In this document: positions 1-8,136 of the stretch, piece after piece
How positions within the stretch are numbered: position 1 is the stretch's first letter
Layout: each line of letters starts with the position of its first letter
Source: Blattamonas nauphoetae
Lineage: Eukaryota; Preaxostyla; Oxymonadida
Assembly (NCBI GenBank): GCA_033064195.1
Contig: JARBJD010000641.1
Location: forward strand, 1 to 26,738
Direction: 5' to 3'
Length of the DNA stretch: 26,738 nt
Notes under the pieces: model-generated
What the model saw: only the letters and a program-made list of their open reading frames with translations
What the model was told of the DNA's origin: nothing
Database searches by the model: none
Translations under genes and position numbers: made by a program

Positions 1-1026
1 TTTTGTTTTGATCAACTACTGAGATACATGACGTCAGTTTGACCTAGTGTTGCGTTTAAACTGTTCATTCGAAGTGTGTCCAACACTCGAGGTCCTTTAT
101 AGTCAACTGATTCCAGCCTCGCAGAATGATTCGACTATATTTCCCTGATTGAGAATTTCAAACACTGGAGCAATGAGGTCTTCTGGAGTGATATTATTGA
201 GTTTAAGTAAATCAACACCAGCAGCTTTTGGAAATGGATAGAATTCAAGCGTTTTGTTACAATCTTCATGAATGATTTCTTTTCAGTAAACCATTTGGAT
301 CAGCATAGAAATTATAATCCCAAATGTCACTCAGAAATGGAATTAATACTCCTCGATTCATATGAGTTGTTAAACCTGAACGTATTTTGCATAATCACCA
401 AGAGAATACACGTTCAAAGCTTGGTTTGGTTGACCAGCTGTTTGACTTGAACATCGAATATTAAGGTGTTTCATAGCTTCACTCGCAATCAATGATGATA
501 CTTGAAAAGTGCTCATTTGCTCAGGTGGAATATCCGATTGTCATTCCATATTTGAGTTTTCTTGTACTCTTTCCACTGTGCATCTATTCTCGGACGTTGA
601 TTCTGTTTAAATGAAGCATATTTTGTTTGTTTTCGTCCTTGTTTTGTTGGATTTGCAGCTGTCCAAGCATTTGATACAAGTATTCACGTCTCTTAGCTAT
701 TTTACCACCATTCCAATATCGTTCAATGCCATTTTGTCAGTCACAATCACATCGTCACTATAGCCATCTCCATCTCTGTCTTCAACAAGTACATTCCAAC
801 CACCATATCGTTTTGGATTGGAATCAATCATGTGTTGTGCACTTGGAGCAGATCGAAATGCATCTTCATATCTGAGATCATAATCATGTTCTGCAAGGAT
901 TGCACTGCTGCATGTCTGGCTAGTTTGTCTTTGGTGTTTTGTTTGAATGGATTAACACCTTTCTTCCTTTTGACTGTGTCGGGTTTCTTTGTTGAATCTG
1001 TCGAAGAATATTTTGATCGTTCATTT
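1..1026 (-). pseudogene. Polinton virion-type gene remnant
   Basis: Reverse-strand coding signal runs from near 1026 to the left edge. It is broken in several places and continues outside the window. The clearest single-frame motif is DRDGDGYSDDVIVTDK (about 735-783 on the reverse strand), a DxDxDG loop like those that bind calcium in EF-hand, dockerin and thrombospondin type-3 folds. Gene position, divergent from the ATPase and on the side where Polintons keep capsid genes, suggests a virion component. I cannot assign it to major capsid, penton or another named Polinton protein. The assignment to the Polinton is by context and confident; the function is not. Confidence 0.5.
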
Positions 1027-1178
1027 AATAAGAAATAAAATATTTAATTTTATATAAATGTTTCATCAAAACAAATTACATCAAGAAGAAAACAAGGAAA
1101 CAACTTAACACAAAGAACATCGTACAATTCATTCGATAATTTATCAATCTCAGAGTATGTCAATCAGAGGCTGCAAAG
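1027..1178. promoter_or_regulatory. AT-rich divergent promoter interval
   Basis: This short interval separates the reverse-strand virion-type gene from the forward ATPase. It is strongly AT-rich and holds TTATATAA at 1050-1057, a palindromic TATA-like box usable in both directions. A shared promoter is inferred from position and composition only. Confidence 0.3.
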
Positions 1179-1940
1179 GTGAAGACTTCTAACGTCGGAA
1201 AAGAACTTCCAAGTGCTATTCATCCTGAATTATTGTTCAATCGCAACAGTGTGAATGTACTCATTGGAAATAGAGGAAGTGGAAAGACCTATAATGTCCT
1301 CAGAGAACTGTTGAAAGTGCAGGAAGTGCCACTCCAAGATGAGATTTCATTTGTTTGTGTACGTCACTGACAAGCACAATGATGGTACTTTTGAGCGATC
1401 CAAATCACTAATAAAGATTCCAATTGTGAAGGTCAAGTATAATGAGATATTCGCATTTCTGGAGAATCTATCAACAGCAAAGGCAGCATACGAAGAAATC
1501 ATTGTTAATAACTGGGAAGAAACAGTGACTGATCAGTCCAGAAAATCAATACTGAAAACATTCCATCTTGATTCATTTCGAGAACGTAATCTTCAAACAA
1601 TGATCCTCCTCGATGACTGCAGAAGAATCCTCAGTGAGCGAAGAACAAAAGCAAATCCTTCAATTCTGATGGACTTATTACTGAGAATCGTCAACCAAAG
1701 TTCACATTCTTTCTCACCATTCATGAACTGTTCTCATTGTCTCCAGATATGAAATCAAACATCGATTCAATATGGATCTTTGGTGGATTCAATAATGAAC
1801 GAATCAGGAGAGTTTTCAATCAACTGAATGCACCGATGGAATGCAAAGAATTCTGGAGTACATACAAACAATTGACAAAGCAACAAGCAGCAATCTTTCG
1901 ATATGGTCAGAGCGTAAGTATTGATTACCTTGTTGTTTAA
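1179..1940 (+). pseudogene. ATP: Polinton packaging ATPase (A32/FtsK-HerA type), fossil
   Basis: The P-loop is clear: NVLIGNRGSGKTYNVL (about 1250-1297) is a Walker A GxxGxGKT motif. A hydrophobic strand ending in two aspartates, MILLDDC (about 1600-1620), fits Walker B. The later IWIFGGFNNERIRRVFNQL stretch resembles the C-terminal part of Polinton and poxvirus A32-like ATPases, which pump DNA into capsids. The length of about 250 residues fits the family. The copy is broken about twice. A GTAAGT-like donor lies near its end, but I cannot show that splicing occurs. It faces away from the virion-type gene and is followed by small genes. Confidence 0.8.
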
Positions 1941-2177
1941 AATCAATCTGATTTGTTCAAAATTGTTTAGATATTTTGCAATGATTCTAAATGATTTAAA
2001 CACAATAACGTTATTTTTAAAATGATTTTGTAACTTTTAATTCATTATAAATGAGTCTAACAGTTTTGAGCCATTTGAACCAGAACAGATAAATTTAGAT
2101 TCAGTTGAAAGTTTTCAGATGAATTTAAACAAGACTGAGAGATTCTGAAACGATATACAACAAATAAGCTGAACAAA

Positions 2178-2381
2178 ATGATCAAGATTGACGGATACAG
2201 AATAACCAAGACCAAAGGTGTAATTGCACTTCGAAAAGATTACTATGGTGGTTCTTCAACAATGAATTATACAGATTCACCACAAAAATATGATGAACTT
2301 GTATCAAGAATAGCTGTGCTTGAAGACATTGTGAAACGTCTCGCCAATGCTATTGACACTAAGAATCAACGTTGGGGTTAA
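2178..2381 (+). CDS. Small coiled-coil protein of Polinton copy 1, function unknown
   Basis: An open frame of 67 codons with an ATG in an A-rich context. The N-terminal half is basic and polar (MIKIDGYRITKTKG). The C-terminal third, YDELVSRIAVLEDIVKRLAN, has hydrophobic residues at heptad spacing and should form a short coiled coil, possibly for oligomerisation. It lies between the ATPase and the Gln-rich gene, both on the same strand. It could instead be the distal exon of the ATPase, because an intron-like AT-rich gap separates them, but nothing proves a join. No family recognised. Confidence 0.4.
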   Translation: MIKIDGYRITKTKGVIALRKDYYGGSSTMNYTDSPQKYDELVSRIAVLEDIVKRLANAIDTKNQRWG

Positions 2382-2384
2382 TTT

Positions 2385-2630
2385 TCAAAGCTTCCTGAAC
2401 ATTGATGGAATCAGATAAATGTCCCAAACACTTTAATAATAAGTCCTCATCTTTGATTTTTTTGTTGAAACCAGTTGTATTAATTGTTTTGTGCTTCGCT
2501 CAATTGTGCATCAAATTCTTGCTTTTCTGTTGATTTCGATAGTACCATTCTCTTTACTCATGCGAATTGCATTCTTTGCATCACTTTCTGATTGATAAAA
2601 CTTTGGTCGTCCTTTCATTTTCGTTGACAT
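2385..2630 (-). pseudogene. Reverse-strand small Polinton gene remnant
   Basis: A short reverse-strand reading starts with an ATG at 2630 and encodes a basic peptide containing MKGRPKFYQSESDAKNAIR. Coding-like reverse-strand signal continues toward 2385, with runs such as INVQEALKINPN. It is broken at least once. No family is recognised. Its position between forward genes of the same Polinton suggests an accessory or virion gene. Chance is possible at this length. Confidence 0.25.
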
Positions 2631-2693
2631 CTTTCTATGGAAATAAAAATCAAATTTAAATATTAGAATTCATTTTTATCCTGTAAGAAAGAT

Positions 2694-3030
2694 ATGGAGA
2701 ACATCTCAATAAAGATCATCAATGAATTTGCTCAAAAGCTTGGAGTTGACTGGGATGCTTTACCTTTGAAACGATTGATTGAAACAGCAACTGATGCTCT
2801 TCGACAGAATGGCTTTTCAGGTGATGTACACAACACAAATGAGATTGAACAATTCATCAGAGCATTTCCTGTTCGGAATCCTTTGATGGCACCAGTGATT
2901 CAAGAATTAATGCAAAGACAGAATAACCAACCCATTAATGCACAACAAATAGATGCGAATGCTCAGCAGAAAAGAAATACTTTAGAAAATCAGATGAGAT
3001 TGAACCAAGAGATCAGACAACGAAGAATTG
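2694..3030 (+). pseudogene. Gln/Asn-rich Polinton protein, front part before the transposon insertion
   Basis: An ATG follows an A-rich leader at 2694. The reading gives a helical N-terminal region (MENISIKIINEFAQKLGVDW, and a later FPVRNPLMAPVIQELMQRQ) that turns Gln/Asn/Arg-rich. The gene is interrupted at 3031 by the 4.57-kb DNA transposon, and Gln-rich coding resumes on the far side. Copy 2 has a Gln/Asn-rich small gene in the equivalent place (22816-23139). It may be a core or scaffold-type protein, but this is a guess from composition. Confidence 0.5.
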
Positions 3031-3064
3031 GGCGTTTTTTTTCGAGACTCAACACCCCCTTTTG
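3031..3064 (+). repeat. Left terminal inverted repeat of the DNA transposon
   Basis: The core TTTTCGAGACTCAACACCCC is followed by a T run. It is the mirror of 7570-7602. The outermost 7-8 bases match less well than the core. Confidence 0.8.
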
Positions 3065-3209
3065 GCGAATTTCGTTATATTTGATATATATCAAACACTG
3101 AGTGGTGGGAAAAGTTTAGTTTTCAAAGGTTCAAATCCTCTTCTCCCAACATTTTATCTCATGGGTGGATCAGATCACTTCTGAACATGTTCACTGAGAA
3201 CAATTCACA

Positions 3210-3563
3210 TCAATGAATTGAACATAGACAATCGTAAAAAGCTGGAAAGTTCAATTGGAACATATAAAAATGCGTTTGGCACTGTGAGCGAGGGGTGATC
3301 AGAGTTGGTGAGCTGACACGAAAGAATGGAGGAGGGATGATGAAAGACTGTTCGGGAGAGGGTCTAGTGAGTTGTTGAATCTTCGACGTTGTTCTCTCCA
3401 CGTCGTTGTTTTCACCACGTTGTTTTGGCACTTCTTTCTGTTCTTCTTTCGCTGTTGTTCCATCTTCTCTTCTTTTTCCTCGCTGTTCTTCCGTCGTTTC
3501 TGTTCTTCTTCTTCGATCCTCTTGCGTCTTTGTTGTTCTCTCATCTCGTTGCTGTTCACTCAT
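3210..3563 (-). pseudogene. Charged, coiled-coil-like coding stretch inside the DNA transposon
   Basis: The reverse strand at about 3299-3563 is purine-rich and reads as Arg/Glu/Gln/Lys-rich peptide in more than one frame, for example MREQQRRKRIEEEEQKRRKN. This is typical of a basic-acidic coiled coil, or simply of a (GAA/CAA)n-like low-complexity tract. It lies downstream of the Ser/Pro-rich stretches on the same strand and could be the C-terminal part of the same captured gene. No domain is recognised. Confidence 0.25.
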
Positions 3564-3616
3564 CGTTGTTGCTCTCCTCTTCGATGGATTTCAATGTCAC
3601 GCTCAGTCTGAAGAAG

Positions 3617-5526
3617 TTACTTGTTCTTGATCATCTTCTGCGCACTCAATTCCCCGTGTTCTGCTCGAATCTGCTGGTCATTCTTTCCAGCTCTGGAGCG
3701 AGATGTCAAAGTTTGACAGATGACTCCAAGAGACAAGTTTGTGTGAATTTGCAGTGATGGCGTTTGTATGCTGGCCCTTTGACGAGATGATGCTGACATC
3801 GATGAAGAGCGATTATGTCGTTGCTGCTGTCTGCTCTGTCTCGGAGTGAACAAAGTCAGGGCTGTCGAATGTGGCGTGGTTGTGTGTCGGATGGACAGAA
3901 GGTGGATGATCTTCCGTTGATGGCCGAGGAGACGTCTCGACATTGACAGTGGCGAGCTCATCTGCGACATGCGGATGAACGCAGCTGATGGAGAGGACGG
4001 CTGAATGGTCTGGATGGGAAGCTGAACCGAATGCATGCTGGCTGGAAGAGCAGAGGCCTGTCGGAGCTCGTCACTTGACCGGAATCTCTCGTCGGCTGTC
4101 TTCCGGTTCCTCCATTTTCCGCTCCTCCACACTCTCCAGCCGCGACTACACTGTTGATGTTGATTTGGGTGAGCGAGACGACAGCCATCGGTTGATGTCT
4201 GTGCCTGACGACGCAGACGACGGCGAGGTGAAGTCTCGTTTCTGCTCGCTGGACGGCGAGGTGGTCGTGCTGATGGCTGTCCAGTCTTGGGTCGGGTTGA
4301 GGTGGCGGAGAACAGCGATTTGGTCGGAGAATGAGAGCGTAAGGAGCGTGGAGAGAGGAAGGCGGAGGAGTGCCGGAGCTGAATGATGGAAAAGTGAGAC
4401 GCTGGTGAGCTAACAGAATGGGAGGGGAGATGGGATGCGGAGGGAGGGCGCTGAAACAGGAGGTTGCGAGGAGGTCGACGTTGGCGGAAGATTCAGCGAG
4501 CTGAACAACGTCGACTGAGACGGACGAACGATCGGCGATTGTGGCGTTCTGCAGCTCTTGGACAGCAGTGGTGCTGTGATCAGCTGTGGCGAAGTACCGC
4601 CCGCCTCGCTCACCTCGCTGTGGGTGCCTGTTGGCGTCTTTGGAAGAGTGGAGCTGTCGATGCTGGACAATCCCGAGATCTCGTGCAGACACGAAACGAG
4701 CGACGGAGAGAGCGGCATCCCAAACTCCCTCGAAGCGAGTTGTGTGGACTGGTTGGGGTGTGGCGTGTCGAACGGCGGGATCACAGTTGTGCCGAGCGAC
4801 GAGAATGGCATCGGAGTGGAACTCATTTTTTCCAGGAAGCGAGCGACAGCGTCGAAGCCGTCCGTGTTTCTGTTGATGGATGAGCGAACGCAGCAGGTCT
4901 GCCGGTTTTATGTCGAATATCTTCTGAGCGGGCGACTTCTCGTGTGACGTGTTGGTGTACTCCAAATCGGAGAGTGTTGAGAGCTTCGGATGCGATGCTG
5001 ACGAGGTTGACATGGCGAAAGAGATTGGGAGTGGAATTTTGGGGCCCGGTTCAGCTTGACTTTTGGTGGCTTCTGGAGAGTGGACTGGCTGAGTTGGACG
5101 GCTGTGTGGAGAGAGCGGATGATGGAGTTCTCGTGGAGGATGGAGAGCACAGAATACTCCAGCAAGTCTTCGCATTCGGCGAGGCGGAGACGTGATGGTC
5201 GAGACTGACGGGGCGTTGTCGAGCATCGAGGCTGAGGTCATGTCGGCAACGATCTCAGCGTGCTTGTCGATCGCAACTAGTTCGTGTGAGCTTGGATGTG
5301 TGGAGGGCGTTGAGCTTGCTGGGCGAGGCGGAAGGATCGGAGTGGAAGACAACTGATGGGACAGTCGAGAGCGAGCAGTCAAATTCTCGACCGGCTGGCA
5401 GCGAGTCGACGGTGGGCCAAGTTGGGGAGCAGACGGAGCACGTGACAGAAGATCCTCAGCCGCTCCCGCCGACACAATCAACACATGGTTCGCTCTCATC
5501 GCTTCTCTCGCTTTTCTGAGATCCAC
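3617..5526 (-). pseudogene. Ser/Pro-rich host-like coding sequence carried by the DNA transposon
   Basis: Reverse-strand reading frames are unusually long and GC-rich here: 522 codons at 5526-3958, with 138 codons at 4826-4410 and 171 codons at 4132-3617 in other frames. Natural-looking peptide passes between frames, for example DAVARFLEKMSSTPMPFSSL, followed by Ser/Pro/Thr-rich sequence (SSLNLPPTSTSSQPPVSAP). The lower part of the 522-codon frame turns into Arg/His/Cys-rich sequence and is probably a shadow. The pattern fits a decayed or intron-containing gene for a low-complexity regulatory-type protein. No transposase signature (DDE, zinc-finger BED, THAP) is visible. I infer captured host sequence; function unknown. 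Confidence 0.35.
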
Positions 5527-6571
5527 CGAACACGTCGAGTTTGTCTCTCTCCCCGACGGTGCGTGTGGTGAACACTGTCAGCGTCATTGGCTCGCTCAGA
5601 ATCTTCATGTCCAGCAGCGTGTCGCATGTTTCCTGTGTCCTCGGCCTGTCCAACACATCGTGAAGAGCAATTGGGGTAGTGTCGGATGACAGTCTGTTTG
5701 GTGTGTCTTGGTGTGAGTGCAATGGCGATCGAAACGTGAGCATGGGCGAGTGGTTGTGCCACGAGTTGACAAACTGGGCGAGAGAAGGAAGGGACGCGTG
5801 GAGGAGTGTGCCCTCATTTTCCGAGTTGAGGGAAAACAGAAGCAGGTCTCTCACTGCGACTCACGCAGCATCCAATCGTTGAAGGTTTGCGACGAAGATG
5901 AGCGCGTGATGTCAACTTGGGCGAGTCAATAGACGGAACTTCTCGTCGAGAGCTTGTCAGATGGAGGGCAGAACCAGTCTGTGCCTGTGTTCGAAGGGTA
6001 TTGGAGAGATTAGGCATTTCTTCTTCCAAATAGTCTTCTTTTTGCTTCCATTTGGTACGCTGAGCCTGAAGTCCGGACAGTTGTTTGTTGGATCATCGTC
6101 GTCGTGAAACGAAGTTTCACCACATCCATAATTGCAGGGAATTGTCCCAACTCGACTGAGTGACAGGGAGATTGGGGAGATCGCAAAATAGTTGAAAGGG
6201 CAGCAGTATCTGAGGTGTCGAGTTGATTGTCCATTTCTCGGCTATCCTCCAGAATTTTGTCAAATTTTCCTTCCTCCTCCATCGAATGTACAACGCAGAC
6301 ACAAATCAGGTCTTCGAGCGCATAATCATCTGGGGAGCGCTTTGATCGAAATAAGCTCCTTTCGTTCGCCAGAACCATCCACTGCGTGAATAAAATGTGC
6401 AGTGTCCAGCGAATGACGAACAATGTTTTCAACTCTGGAATCATTTTGCAGACGATGGATGTCTTCTTGAGATTTGTGATGCACCTTCAAAGGAGCTGGA
6501 TCCAGAGTGATAACATCGAGCCGAAAGGGATAATGTTATCGATGTCGGAATGGAGGAACGTAATAGACTGA
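5456..6571 (-). pseudogene. Unrecognised host-like coding stretches upstream in the transposon cargo
   Basis: Reverse-strand frames at 6444-6010 (144 codons), 6029-5814 and 5854-5456 (132 codons) read as ordinary mixed-composition protein: DDYALEDLICVCVVHSMEEE, MDVVKLRFTTTMIQQTTVR and SLPSLAQFVNSWHNHSPMLT. A second natural-looking frame over 6540-6330 (DPAPLKVHHKSQEDIHRLQN) runs into the first, which suggests a frameshift or an exon boundary near 6330. The stretches lie in line with the Ser/Pro-rich region and probably belong to one gene read leftward. No family is recognised. Confidence 0.35.
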
Positions 6572-6599
6572 ATAACATCTGTTGGATGGGTCCTGATGC

Positions 6600-7030
6600 T
6601 CATTTAATGATACATAAGATGAAGGACGCGATGACATGGTGAGTATGACCTGAATGATGAAAGATCGGCAATCGAGGGGAAAGAAAGATTGAATAAGAAA
6701 GAATAAACAAGGTTTTGACAATAGATGGAGGTATTGACCGACACACTCGATGAATGAACGAATATATTGTTTGATGATTCACATACCTGACAGAACATTT
6801 TGTTCGTTCCCGTTCACCATTCAATGAGAAATAGTGCCATTTAACGAATGCTTCTGCCCATCCTTCCGAGTCAAAAGGGACAATCTTGTCGAGTTCACGA
6901 AGGATCAGTTGGGCAATTCGGGATGAGTACATTTTGGGTGAAGCTCGGAAATGACTCAGAACTTGACGGATCTCAAAGATATTTCGATCCCTTTCCATGT
7001 TGCTGAGGGATTTCGACTGACTTGACGATA
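6600..7030 (-). pseudogene. Candidate first exon of the transposon's cargo gene
   Basis: Reverse-strand peptide beginning MERDRNIFEIRQVLSHF at 6998, with YSSRIAQLILRELDKIVPFD and EGWAEAFVKWHYFSLNGERE, looks like a folded helical protein. It ends near a donor-like CAG/GTATGT at 6787/6786. A pyrimidine-rich stretch ending in CAG at 6650 could be the acceptor, which would give a 137-nt intron. The reading phase across that pair does not match simply, so the intron is only a suggestion. No known domain. A spliceosomal intron would favour a captured host gene. Confidence 0.3.
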
Positions 7031-7569
7031 ATTCACAGAGATCGGATGCTTTGATGTGATGATCATGACGAATTCAACTCGGAAGTGGCTGAAGTGGAGA
7101 TGGATCCGTGATTGAAGATTGTCTTGATGGAAATGTCAATTGAACTGTTCTTCTTGTCCGATTGATACAAGGCATGGTGGATAACCAGTTATGAGGAACT
7201 TGATGCTGAATGAGGAGGAGAGAGAAGTTGTAGTGCCGAAAAGACAAAAAATACACACTTTCCAAGCCTGAACGATGTGATGGCGAGGTTGTTGTAGACT
7301 GGTCACGATCAGACTGTTCGCAACAGAGGAGACGAAACGGAACACTGAATGAGTGGATAATCTATGACATTGCGTGCACAGATGAGAGCAAGACACAGAT
7401 TAGATGACGAAGAAGAGTAAGAGAAATCGAATTAACGTGTGGATCAAGATCGATAAGTGGTGAAGTGAGTTGTGGGTTCGATCGAATCTGTTTTACGAAA
7501 ACACAATTGCTGCAGTTTTCCCAGTCTGAGGTGAAATGATACAATATAAGACATTGTTTAAGCAAATAA

Positions 7570-7602
7570 AAAAGGGGTGTTGAGTCTCGAAAAATGGACC
7601 CC
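7570..7602 (-). repeat. Right terminal inverted repeat of the DNA transposon
   Basis: On the reverse strand this reads as the same ~25-bp core as 3031-3064. AATTG follows directly at 7603-7607. Confidence 0.8.
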
Positions 7603-8071
7603 AATTGTACAACCAAATCAACAAATCATTGAGCAAGAGCAAGAACAGAGAAGACAGCAAAGAAGACACCAACAGAATCTCAATCAGGAAATCCGAGAAT
7701 ATGAACAACGAACGAGATACCAACAAATGTTAGCACAATTTGAGGAAAGGAAACGAAGATTTCTGAATTTGTATCAAGTCCCAATTGAAGAAAATATTGT
7801 ACTTCCACAGCTGCCACAAACACAATTGAAGGCTCTGATGTTGAGAGATGTCGAAAATGTTCGAGCATTTACTGCTGCATTGGAAAACGTGAGGGCAAAT
7901 TTGGCACCAGCAGGATACATCGCAGATCAACAATATCGAGACGCCAATGGTCCAGTTCAGTTGTATTTTCGCAATAATATCACATCATTTGCAGACATTG
8001 AAGCACGACTCAGAGAAGTATTCACAGCAGAGAATTTCCCATTCAAGATCTCTTTGACTTTGCAATACTGA
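7603..8071 (+). pseudogene. Gln-rich Polinton protein, part after the transposon insertion; upstream partner of PolB
   Basis: The reading is Gln/Arg/Glu-rich at first (IIEQEQEQRRQQRRHQQN), then helical (RDVENVRAFTAALENVRANL), and ends with VQLYFRNNITSFADIEARL and FPFKISL. The last part has a clear counterpart in copy 2 (22304-22804: YQLYFHNHLKNVEEITTF, PFKISIDFG), also directly upstream of the polymerase. The gene is interrupted by the transposon at 3031-7602. Its fixed position before POLB in two divergent Polintons suggests that it works with the polymerase or is an N-terminal module of it. It could be a terminal-protein-like or core protein; this is inference. Confidence 0.6.
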
Positions 8072-8136
8072 ATTCTGTAACAGATCAAAATGGAAATACC
8101 ACTTTCGAAGAGAATACACCATTCTATCAGAACTCA

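Larger units (their letters stand above)
3031..7602. mobile_element. TIR DNA transposon of unassigned superfamily, inserted in Polinton copy 1
   Basis: The two ends carry near-identical inverted repeats: TTTTCGAGACTCAACACCCC near 3039-3059 and its reverse complement near 7571-7593. Both are about 25 bp long with one C-run length difference. AATTG stands on both sides (3026-3030 and 7603-7607), as a 5-bp target-site duplication. The flanking Polinton sequence is continuous on either side in composition and Gln-rich coding. The interior is much more GC-rich between 3.95 and 5.5 kb than the surrounding DNA. No transposase is recognised, so it may be non-autonomous with captured sequence. A 5-bp duplication is uncommon (Transib uses 5 bp, but its CAC-type ends are absent here). 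The exact outer ends are uncertain by a few bases. Confidence 0.8.

Noticed and set aside
3080-3095. Perfect 16-bp palindrome TTTGATATATATCAAA near the left end of the DNA transposon
   Set aside because: It could bind a transposase, but no matching copy is seen near the right end and it is AT-rich enough to arise by chance.
3372-5520. Several plus-strand open frames of 74-139 codons
   Set aside because: They lie opposite the GC-rich or purine-rich reverse-strand coding signal and have shadow-type composition (Arg/Trp/Cys/Ser-rich).
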